Assembly: GCA_038230735.1 (NCBI GenBank)
Contig: JBBRMR010000010.1
Location: forward strand, 1 to 64,000
Length of the DNA stretch: 64,000 nucleotides
Reading direction: 5' to 3'
From: Arcicella sp038230735
GTDB taxonomy: Bacteria; Bacteroidota; Bacteroidia; Cytophagales; Spirosomataceae
This document shows, in pieces, positions 8,051-15,608 of the stretch (its first letter is position 1; each line of letters starts with the position of its first letter). A program made the position numbers and the translations under genes. The notes under the pieces were generated by a model, which had not been told where the DNA came from, made no database searches, and worked only from the letters and a program-made list of their open reading frames with translations.

Positions 8051-8562
8051 AGCTTTTGTTGGTTAATAAATCTCTCAACCGCTTTTTGGCGTGAAAGAGT
8101 TGTGATTTTGAAGTTCCTTCTGATATTCCTAACATTTCTGCGACCTCTTTATGAGCGTATCCTTCTACTTCTATGAGGGTAAAAACCAATCTAAAACCTT
8201 CTGGAAGTGATAAAATTGCTTTTTCAAGGATTTCGCCGTCAATTGAATTTTCCCATTCAATCGTTGAAGTATCGGGAATTTCTTCAAGCACCTCCCACAT
8301 CTTCGGACGGTTAAGTTTATGGTAGGCTTTCCGAACCACAATTGCCCGAATCCAAGCTCCGATGGTTGATTCACCTTTGAAAGTGTCCAATTTTCGGAAG
8401 ACATCCAAAAAAAGCATCTTGCAAAACGTCATTGGCATCATCAAAATCACTCGTTGTCCGATACGCCAGCGTGTACATCGCTCGCTTATAGCGGTCATAA
8501 AGTGTCCGTTGGGCAATTCGGCCATTTCGCAAACAGGCTTCTATCAATTCAGATTCAGTCAT
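8043..8562 (-). pseudogene. ECF-type RNA polymerase sigma factor, apparently frameshifted
   Basis: The protein is split between two frames. The first begins at 8562 (MTESELIEACLRNG) and carries sigma region 2 as far as DFDDANDVLQDAF. The second carries VFRKLDTFKGESTIGAWIRAIVVRKA (end of region 2) and region 4 (LPEGFRLVFTLIEVEGYAHKEVAEMLGISEGTSKSQLFHAKKRL). The frames meet at a run of seven A on the plus strand (8407-8413, seven T in the gene). Six T would give DAFLDVFRKLDTF, a normal sequence for the family. Either the gene is mutated, the run is a sequencing error, or slippage restores the frame. The downstream operon looks intact, which favours an error or slippage. Confidence 0.85.
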
Positions 8563-8808
8563 TCGTTATCATTTTGAATTCATATACAAAGTGTATTGAT
8601 TTTTTGGAAAGGTTGTATGGGATGGGGATTTTTTTTTGCTTTTAATTTTATTTCAACCCCGGTAAATTTTAGAGTTTTGTAGCGTCTTTTTTTGAGACAA
8701 AAGTAATCCCCTATTGTTAAACTCCTATTCTCCCTGCCCAATCCCAAATCTCCCAAAATTTCCTTATCTTGCATCTCTTTACAACTCAACAACATTCCTA
8801 AACAATTT

Positions 8809-11800
8809 ATGTCAAAAAAGCTATTGTGTCTGGCTATCAATCTGTTAAGCCTTTCCGTTTTTTCACAAAATATTTCAACAAAACCCGAATGGCTCGACCC
8901 CTATATCACTGAGGTAAACCGCCTTCCTGCCCGTGCCAGTGCTTTTGCCTTTGAAAATCGTGAGTTGGCGATGGCGGGAAATAGAGCTACTTCCAAAAAT
9001 TTTCTTTCGCTCAATGGTACTTGGAAATTCAAATGGGTTCCGAAACCCTCCCTAAAACCTGCCAATTTCTTTGAGGAAACTTACGATGATACTCGTTGGG
9101 ATAATTTTAAAGTGCCTTCCAACTGGGAATTTGCGGGATATGGCACGCCCATTTACGTCAATATTCCTTACGAATTCGACAATCGTTTCAAGTCCAGCGA
9201 CGAATGGGGAGCAACTTACGGCACTAAAATTCTCAATAATACTCCTCCGCCCATTCCCGAAGAAAATCCTGTGGGTTCCTATCGCAAGAAGTTCGTTTTG
9301 CCTACTGATTGGACGGGGAAAGAGATTTTTATCAATTTGGGGGCGGTAAAATCTGCCTTTTATATCTATGTGAATGGGCAGAAAGTGGGTTATGGCGAAG
9401 ATTCAAAATTAGAATCTGAATTTAATCTTACGCAATACGTTCATGCGGGTGAAAACGTGGTGGCTTTGGAGGTTTATCGTTGGTCGGACGGTTCATATTT
9501 GGAGTGTCAGGATATGTGGCGGATTTCGGGAATTGAGCGTGATGTCTATTTATACGCTACGCCAAAATTGGACGTTCGTGATTTTAGAGTAACGTCTGTT
9601 TTGGATAATAACTACCGAAACGGCTTGTTTACGTTGGATGTCGAGATGCAAAATCATTCGTATTATGACACCAATATCATGCTAACAGCGGAAATTTTGG
9701 ATGCTGCAGGAGCAAAAGCCTTAACCGTGCAAACCTTAAAACCCGAAATGGTGCAGGGGACAAATAAGGCTAAATTCTCATTAAAAGGAGAAATTCCTAA
9801 CGTAGCTCAATGGTCGGCGGAGATACCGAATTTGTATTCTTTGGTTTTGACTTTGACCGATAAGGACGGAAAACTCTTGGAAGTTATCAAGCGAAAAATT
9901 GGTTTTCGTACTTCTGAAATCAAAAATGGACAGCTTTTAGTGAACGGAAAACCCATTTATATCAAAGGAGTGAACCGTCATGAACACGACCCCGTAACGA
10001 TTCACGTGATTTCGGAAGAAAGAATGGTGCAGGATATTCAATTGATGAAGTCGCTGAATATCAACGCAGTACGAACTTCGCATTACCCAAATCACCCCCG
10101 TTGGTACGAGCTTTGTGATGAATACGGGCTTTATTTAGTGGACGAACCCAACATAGAATCACACGAAATGGGTTACGGACTTAATCAAACTTTGGGTAAT
10201 AATCCAGCTTTTTTGAACTCGCACATGAGGAGAACGCAAAGGATGTTTGAACGTGATAAAAATCATCCGTCCATCATTATATGGTCTTTGGGGAATGAGG
10301 CAGGCAACGGTTGGAATTTTTACAATACTTATACATGGTTAAAGGAAAATGACAAAACTCGCCCCGTGCAGTATGAACGTGCCGAGTTGGAATGGAATAC
10401 CGACATTGTTTGCCCGATGTACCCCGAACCTGCCCAAGTAGAACAGTACGCTTTGAAATATAAAGACCGTCCCTACATTATGTGTGAATACGCTCATGCA
10501 ATGGGAAATTCAGTAGGTAATTTCAAGGAATATTGGGACATTATTGAGAAATATCCGAACCTCCAAGGCGGTTTTATTTGGGACTGGGTCGATCAAGGAG
10601 TAATCATCGAAAAAGCGGGTAAAAAGATTTATGGCTACGGTGGCGATTGGGGTCCGAAAGACATCAATTCTGATAAAAATTTCCTTTGCAATGGACTCGT
10701 TGGACCAGAACGTCAGCTACATCCGCACGCTTTGGAGGTGAAAAAAATCTATCAAAATATCAAGTTAGAAAACGTTGGCTTAAATCAAATTGAAATAAAA
10801 AATGCCTACTCATTCCGTAATTTGGACAATTTTAGTTTGACTTGGACAATTTTGGAAGAAGGCATGGAAGTGGATAAAGGTAAGATTGACGACCTTACGG
10901 GCATAGCGGCGGGTAAGATTAAAATCTTTACCATTGCCCCCAGAGTTGGAGCAAAAGCAGGTAAGGAATATTTCATGAATGTATCCCTGAAATTGAAAAC
11001 TCGTGAGCAATTATTGGCGGCAAATACGGAGTTAGCCTATGAACAATTCTCTCTCAATATTTTTAAAAGACCAGCCCCAATTTTGATAACGGGCAAAACC
11101 CCAACTGTGAATGAATCAGGAGCAAAAATTACCGTTACGGGTTTAGATTTTACCATCGTTTTTGATAAAGAAATTGGTACAATGAGTTCATACATTAAAC
11201 AAGGTGTTTCTTTAATCAAACAAGGTCCTTTGCCAGATTTTTGGCGAGCGGCTACGGATAATGATTACGGTTCGAGTACGCAAAAAAAATCAAGAATTTG
11301 GTTTAAAACGGGCAAAGTTGAATCCGTTTCTGGTTATAAAATAGGTATCGTTAATGGCAATCCCCAGATTATTTTTACCAAAAAAATGCTCAATGGTGAT
11401 GCCCTTTACACAACTACTTATGATGTGGATGCAGAAGGAATGGTGAAGATAAAAAACAAATTTGAGGCTCTGAAAGGCAATTATCCAATGATGTTGCGTT
11501 TCGGAAATCTTATGACTTTACCCAAAGAATTTAATACCATAAAATGGTACGGCAGAGGTCCACAAGAGAGTTATTGGGATAGAAAAACGGGTGCAATGGT
11601 GGGGCAATACGAAGGAAAAGTAGAAGACCAATATCATGCCTATATTCGTCCGCAAGAATCTGGCAACAAGGCAGATACTCGTTGGGCGAGCCTTATAAAT
11701 GCCAAAGGTAGAGGTTTGATGATTATGCAAGATACTGATTATCTGAATATTAATGCCATCAATCACTCAACCGAAGACCTCGACCCCGCCGAAGATAAAG

Positions 11801-12033
11801 CCCAATTTCACTCGGGTGATTTGATTGGCAGAGAGGACATTTATCTCAATATTGATTTACAACAAACGGGTTTGGCGGGCATAGATTCATGGAGTCATTT
11901 ACCTTTGGAAAAATACCGTTTGAACTATAAAAATTATGAGTATTCTTATTATCTCAAACCGATTGCTCCTGCGTATGTGGAGAAGAAAGCGAAGGGTGAT
12001 GGTGCTGTAAAAGATAAAGAGAATGGGAAGTAA
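8809..12033 (+). CDS. Secreted GH2 beta-galactosidase, LacZ type
   Basis: A 1074-residue glycoside hydrolase family 2 enzyme with a signal peptide ending FSVFSQ, so it acts in the periplasm or on the surface. The order is an N-terminal sugar-binding jelly roll (about 50-225), an Ig-like domain (230-330), a catalytic TIM barrel (332-625), a linker beta domain, and the C-terminal small-chain domain (about 770-1055). Catalytic residues are visible: acid/base Glu497 in WSLGNEAGNG and nucleophile Glu560 in MCEYAHAMGNS, plus the substrate-binding NRHEHDP. The length is typical for LacZ. It probably releases terminal beta-galactose from plant or algal glycans. A 14-base perfect hairpin separates it from the DUF1080 gene, which may share its transcript. 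Confidence 0.95.
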   Translation: MSKKLLCLAINLLSLSVFSQNISTKPEWLDPYITEVNRLPARASAFAFENRELAMAGNRATSKNFLSLNGTWKFKWVPKPSLKPANFFEETYDDTRWDNFKVPSNWEFAGYGTPIYVNIPYEFDNRFKSSDEWGATYGTKILNNTPPPIPEENPVGSYRKKFVLPTDWTGKEIFINLGAVKSAFYIYVNGQKVGYGEDSKLESEFNLTQYVHAGENVVALEVYRWSDGSYLECQDMWRISGIERDVYLYATPKLDVRDFRVTSVLDNNYRNGLFTLDVEMQNHSYYDTNIMLTAEILDAAGAKALTVQTLKPEMVQGTNKAKFSLKGEIPNVAQWSAEIPNLYSLVLTLTDKDGKLLEVIKRKIGFRTSEIKNGQLLVNGKPIYIKGVNRHEHDPVTIHVISEERMVQDIQLMKSLNINAVRTSHYPNHPRWYELCDEYGLYLVDEPNIESHEMGYGLNQTLGNNPAFLNSHMRRTQRMFERDKNHPSIIIWSLGNEAGNGWNFYNTYTWLKENDKTRPVQYERAELEWNTDIVCPMYPEPAQVEQYALKYKDRPYIMCEYAHAMGNSVGNFKEYWDIIEKYPNLQGGFIWDWVDQGVIIEKAGKKIYGYGGDWGPKDINSDKNFLCNGLVGPERQLHPHALEVKKIYQNIKLENVGLNQIEIKNAYSFRNLDNFSLTWTILEEGMEVDKGKIDDLTGIAAGKIKIFTIAPRVGAKAGKEYFMNVSLKLKTREQLLAANTELAYEQFSLNIFKRPAPILITGKTPTVNESGAKITVTGLDFTIVFDKEIGTMSSYIKQGVSLIKQGPLPDFWRAATDNDYGSSTQKKSRIWFKTGKVESVSGYKIGIVNGNPQIIFTKKMLNGDALYTTTYDVDAEGMVKIKNKFEALKGNYPMMLRFGNLMTLPKEFNTIKWYGRGPQESYWDRKTGAMVGQYEGKVEDQYHAYIRPQESGNKADTRWASLINAKGRGLMIMQDTDYLNINAINHSTEDLDPAEDKAQFHSGDLIGREDIYLNIDLQQTGLAGIDSWSHLPLEKYRLNYKNYEYSYYLKPIAPAYVEKKAKGDGAVKDKENGK

Positions 12034-12047
12034 TTTAAAATGCTCAA

Positions 12048-12096
12048 AGATTAGACAAATTGCAAAACGTTGCACCGTTCAAAATTTGTCTAATCT
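12048..12096 (+). repeat. Perfect 14-base inverted repeat between beta-galactosidase and DUF1080 genes
   Basis: AGATTAGACAAATT (12048-12061) and AATTTGTCTAATCT (12083-12096) form perfect arms around a 21-base loop. No T-run follows, so it is more likely an RNA processing or stability hairpin than a terminator. Confidence 0.7.
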
Positions 12097-12112
12097 AAAC
12101 CCTCAAACTAAC

Positions 12113-13012
12113 ATGAAAAACATAATCCTCCTTTCATTAATCTTAATCTCAACTCTAACTTTCGCCCAAAAGAAAGCAGAGAAAAGAGACTGGATTTCTA
12201 TTTTCAATGGCAAAAATCTATCGGGTTGGGACATTAAAATATCGGGGCAACCGCTCAATGATAATTATAAAAATACCTTCCGAATCGAGGATGGTATGAT
12301 GAGAATTAAGTATGACCAATATCAGAATTTTGAGGAGAAATATGGTCATATCTATTACCAGAAGCCCTTTTCGTATTATATCGTGCGGTTTGAATATCGT
12401 TTTCAGGGCAATCAAACTCCTGGCGGTGCAAGCTGGAATGTTCGCAATAGTGGCATTATGGTACACTCCCAATCGGCAAAAAGTCTTGATTTCAACCAAA
12501 CTTTTCCGATGTCTCTGGAAATGCAATTATTAGGCGGTTTGGGCAAAGGCGAGCGTCATACGGGCAATTTGTGTTCACCTGGTACACGGGCGTATATGAA
12601 GGGCAGTTTGCGTCCGCAACATTGTATTGATTCTGATTCAAAAACGTATGATGGCGACCAATGGGTAAGAGGTGAAGCCATAGTTTTAGGTGATTCAGTA
12701 GTGCATCATGTCATCAATGGTGATACCGTTTTGACTTACAATAAAACTCAAATTGGCGGTGGATTTGTGGATGAAAAACAAGGTTGGGGCATTGCCAAAA
12801 TGGACGATAAAACCATTGAATCATGGAAAAAGAAAGACGGAACACCTTTGAAAGAAGGCTACATTGCCCTCCAAGCCGAAAGCCATCCGATTGATTTCAA
12901 GAATATTGAAGTCTTAAATCTGGTAGGTTGTACCAATCCTAAAGCCTTGAATTATAAGTCGTATTTCATCAAATCTGATAATTCAACGTGTCGATTTAAG
13001 AAGAAAAAGTAG
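12113..13012 (+). CDS. Secreted DUF1080 protein (3-keto-disaccharide hydrolase-like)
   Basis: A 299-residue protein with a signal peptide (MKNIILLSLILISTLTFAQ). It has the family opening WISIFNGKNLSGWDIK, followed by beta strands of a concanavalin-like jelly roll: FRIEDGMMRIKY, YYIVRFEYRFQG, NSGIMVHSQ, FPMSLEMQLLGG and the late GYIALQAESHPIDFKNIEVLNL, all characteristic of PF06439. Some family members hydrolyse 3-keto-glycosides; others are uncharacterised. The frame is open from 12023, but the ATG at 12113 gives a clean signal peptide and lies just after the intergenic hairpin. The C-terminus holds two Cys (VGCTNPKALNYK and STCRFKKKK). The substrate is unknown; its position after a beta-galactosidase suggests glycan use. 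Confidence 0.88.
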   Translation: MKNIILLSLILISTLTFAQKKAEKRDWISIFNGKNLSGWDIKISGQPLNDNYKNTFRIEDGMMRIKYDQYQNFEEKYGHIYYQKPFSYYIVRFEYRFQGNQTPGGASWNVRNSGIMVHSQSAKSLDFNQTFPMSLEMQLLGGLGKGERHTGNLCSPGTRAYMKGSLRPQHCIDSDSKTYDGDQWVRGEAIVLGDSVVHHVINGDTVLTYNKTQIGGGFVDEKQGWGIAKMDDKTIESWKKKDGTPLKEGYIALQAESHPIDFKNIEVLNLVGCTNPKALNYKSYFIKSDNSTCRFKKKK

Positions 13013-13185
13013 GGTTTATAAGATTTTGGCAAGGATTTTCGTTATTTGTCAAATGGCACGCTGATGATACAGATTAGGCAGATTTACGCAGATTTTAAAT
13101 CGTTATGGATTACATAATTCCATCCATTAAAACAAATCCTCAATCATTTTTACCGTGAACCTTTTACCGTTCACCGACAAATCAC

Positions 13186-13914
13186 ATGAAAAAAATTATC
13201 ACTTTATTCCTCCTTTCCATTTCATTTTTTGCAAGTCACGCCGCTGAAACTTCGCCCGTAAGTGGGGCTTGGCAAAAGAAAGATGCTGCTGGCAATATTC
13301 AAACCCTCATTTGTTCAGATAATTACTTAATGTATGCCGTTTATGACATGGCAGGAAAGAAATTTATGAGTGCGGGCGGAGGTTCATATACGCTTTTGAG
13401 TGCAGGCGTAAATAAGATTTTTTCCTTCAAAAGAGAATTTGATACCGCTGATTCTACTTTGGTAGGCATCACAGTTGCCAATAAGTATACGGCTAAAGAT
13501 AACGATTTCAGTATTTCGGAAGGCATTCTGGCAGGAGATTGGAAACGCATTGATGAATCCAAATCTCCCAAAACAATGGCTTCGGTTTGGAGAATCAGAG
13601 CCAGAGAAGGAAAGGATTTCAAGATGGAAACTATTTTGAAAGGTTCAAGAAAAACCCTCAAAATACTCTCTGGAAGCCGTTTTCAATGGACAGCATTCAA
13701 TTCAGACACGCACCAATTTTTCGGAACGGGTGGCGGAACATATTCGGTTAGTAAAGACGGAAAATATACCGAAAATATCGAATTTTTCTCCCGTGATAAT
13801 AAAAGAATGGCAACGTCTCTAACCTTCGACTGCGTACTGAACGGCAAAGACTGGACACACGCTGGACAAAGTTCTACGGGTGTGCGGGTGCATGAGATTT
13901 GGGCAAAGGAATAG
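13186..13914 (+). CDS. Secreted protein with two lipocalin-like repeats, function unknown
   Basis: A 242-residue protein with a signal peptide (MKKIITLFLLSISFFASHA). The mature part looks like two related halves. The first has SGAWQKKDAAGNIQTLICSD, then FMSAGGGSYTLLSAGVNKIFSF. The second has RFQWTAFNSDTHQFFGTGGGTYSV followed by YTENIEFFSRDN. Both share the pattern G-T/S-Y followed by K and an I-aromatic strand, suggesting a duplicated small beta-barrel domain. I cannot assign an activity. It ends just before a very strong terminator, so it may close the cluster that starts with the beta-galactosidase, although 173 bases separate it from the DUF1080 gene. Confidence 0.7.
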   Translation: MKKIITLFLLSISFFASHAAETSPVSGAWQKKDAAGNIQTLICSDNYLMYAVYDMAGKKFMSAGGGSYTLLSAGVNKIFSFKREFDTADSTLVGITVANKYTAKDNDFSISEGILAGDWKRIDESKSPKTMASVWRIRAREGKDFKMETILKGSRKTLKILSGSRFQWTAFNSDTHQFFGTGGGTYSVSKDGKYTENIEFFSRDNKRMATSLTFDCVLNGKDWTHAGQSSTGVRVHEIWAKE

Positions 13915-13950
13915 TAGAAAATAGGGATTAGAAATGAACACTTTTTTATA

Positions 13951-13992
13951 AACCCTCCTAAGCATTTTAAACGCTTAGGAGGGTTATTTTTT
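13951..13992 (+). terminator. Strong intrinsic terminator
   Basis: Perfect 13-base arms, AACCCTCCTAAGC (13951-13963) and GCTTAGGAGGGTT (13973-13985), with a nine-base loop and a following ATTTTTT. Confidence 0.85.
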
Positions 13993-14057
13993 ATATCATT
14001 ACGAAACTATAAACTTTTTGGAACACAGCCTAATTCTAAGAATAAAAAGCCTTCCAA

Positions 14058-14096
14058 TATCCATAGCGAGGGGTTTTAAACCCCTCGCTATGGATA
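14058..14096. repeat. 19-base near-perfect palindrome in the 13915-14258 gap
   Basis: Arms at 14058-14076 and 14078-14096 are exact reverse complements around a single T (core GAGGGGTTTTAAACCCCTC). Neither strand shows a T-run after it. It resembles REP-like palindromes scattered in intergenic DNA. Nothing else was recognised in this 344-base gap apart from the terminator at 13951. Confidence 0.75.
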
Positions 14097-14258
14097 AGAG
14101 CAATTTGCTAAATAGTTTATAATTCCGTATCATTAATGAAATATTTTACCGAATCAAAAATAAATAAACTGATATTTCCTACCTTGTTATACATTGATTC
14201 CGAAGCTGTGAATCGTAATTCGTAAATTATTAAAAAAACAATTCATCAAAATAAAACC

Positions 14259-15557
14259 ATGAAAAAATCCACGATTAAACTGTTGATAACAGTAGTAATG
14301 CTCTTCGTTATTTTACCCAAAAACTACGCCCAAACCAGTTCAGAGCCATTTTTAGTGGGCGATGCCTTGCCCGATGCTCCCGAATTAGCCAAAAGAGGTG
14401 AATACAAAATTGGAGTTCGCACAATGGATTTAGTCAATAAAAATCAGGTGGATGTCCTGAAATCCAAAGGTGGCGTTGAAGCGATGTATGACCGTCCGCT
14501 GAAAGTAGAGATTTGGTATCCTGCTGACGTAGCAGATGATGTGAAAGAAATGGTTACTTACGACCATGTTTTGGGAATGTTAAACGACCCAAAACGCCCT
14601 TTGACTCCTTATCAATTTAATGGAAGAGCCATTAGAGATGCCAAGCCAAAAACTGCCAATGGAGCATTTCCGCTTATCATTGTATCGCACGGATACGTGG
14701 GTTCGAGGTATTTGATGACTTACTTAACCGAAAATTTAGCTTCCAAAGGTTACGTGGTAGTTGCCATCGACCATTTTGAATCTACTTATGCCGATGCCGC
14801 TCCTTTTCCAAGCACTTTATTGAACCGAGCCAAAGATATTTTGTTCATCCTCAACCAAATGGCAGAACTTTCAAAACCAAACAGCAATAACTTTTTGGCA
14901 GGTTTGGCAGATGCTAATAATACGGGACTCATTGGTTATTCGATGGGTGGATACGGTGTTTTGAATGTAGCGGGGGCAGGTTACAGTCCGCAAGCCGCTA
15001 CGTTATTTGGCACAATGACGGGTGGAAATAAGTCGATTGAAGTGCGTACCACCAACAATCCCGCTTTTGTGGCTTCGCAAGATGCTCGGATTAAGGCAGT
15101 TGTGGCTTTTGCTCCTTGGGGAATGCAACGTGGCGTGTGGGATGCCGAAGGTTTGAAGGGCTTGAAAATACCCACATTTTTTGTGGCAGGAAGTCAGGAT
15201 GATGTTTCGGGATATGAAGACGGCATCAAGGCGATTTATAAAGGTGCCGTCAATACAGAGCGTTATTTGCTCACGTATATGAACGCTCGCCATAACGTAG
15301 CCCCCAATCCTCCGCCAGTAGAATCTTACAAAAACCAAAAGAATTACGAACATTTTTCAGAACCCGCTTGGAACGAAAAACGCATCAATAACATCAATCA
15401 GCATTTTGTAACGGCTTTTATGGGCATACAATTGAAGCATCAAGATTTGGGCAAATTTCTATCGGTTCAACCCAATTCAAACGAAAAATTGTGGACAGGT
15501 TTTGTGCCTCGTTCATCGGTGGGTTTAGAATTGTTGCATGATGTGCCTGTGAAGTAG
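14259..15557 (+). CDS. Secreted alpha/beta-hydrolase (PAF-acetylhydrolase / dienelactone hydrolase-like)
   Basis: A 432-residue serine hydrolase with a signal peptide (LLITVVMLFVILPKNYAQ). The alpha/beta-hydrolase core shows an oxyanion strand (PLIIVSHGYVGSR), the nucleophile elbow GLIGYSMGGYG, a probable acid strand (IPTFFVAGSQDDVSGYEDG) and a His in YMNARHNVAPNPP. The opening YKIGVRTMDLVN followed by VEIWYPA is typical of the platelet-activating-factor acetylhydrolase/predicted dienelactone hydrolase group. Its substrate is probably an ester but cannot be specified. It faces the S9 peptidase gene convergently, with a shared hairpin between them. Confidence 0.85.
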   Translation: MKKSTIKLLITVVMLFVILPKNYAQTSSEPFLVGDALPDAPELAKRGEYKIGVRTMDLVNKNQVDVLKSKGGVEAMYDRPLKVEIWYPADVADDVKEMVTYDHVLGMLNDPKRPLTPYQFNGRAIRDAKPKTANGAFPLIIVSHGYVGSRYLMTYLTENLASKGYVVVAIDHFESTYADAAPFPSTLLNRAKDILFILNQMAELSKPNSNNFLAGLADANNTGLIGYSMGGYGVLNVAGAGYSPQAATLFGTMTGGNKSIEVRTTNNPAFVASQDARIKAVVAFAPWGMQRGVWDAEGLKGLKIPTFFVAGSQDDVSGYEDGIKAIYKGAVNTERYLLTYMNARHNVAPNPPPVESYKNQKNYEHFSEPAWNEKRINNINQHFVTAFMGIQLKHQDLGKFLSVQPNSNEKLWTGFVPRSSVGLELLHDVPVK

Positions 15558-15568
15558 AAGAATATTCA

Positions 15569-15601
15569 ACTTCCCGAAAGTAAAAATAACTTTCGGGAAG
15601 T
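15569..15601. terminator. Hairpin between convergent genes
   Basis: ACTTCCCGAAAGT (15569-15581) and ACTTTCGGGAAGT (15589-15601) pair perfectly around a seven-base loop. Each neighbouring gene ends within about 12 bases. There is no strong T-run on either side, but the position suits a bidirectional terminator. Confidence 0.65.
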
Positions 15602-15608
15602 AAATTTC

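Noticed and set aside
8407..8413. Programmed -1 frameshift in the sigma gene
   Set aside because: The second frame needs +1 (or loss of one T), not -1, and no stimulating structure is evident.
13031..13150. GATTAGGCAGATTTACGCAGATTTT words upstream of the secreted repeat protein
   Set aside because: Low-complexity intergenic sequence with no clear pairing or site; not annotated as a feature.
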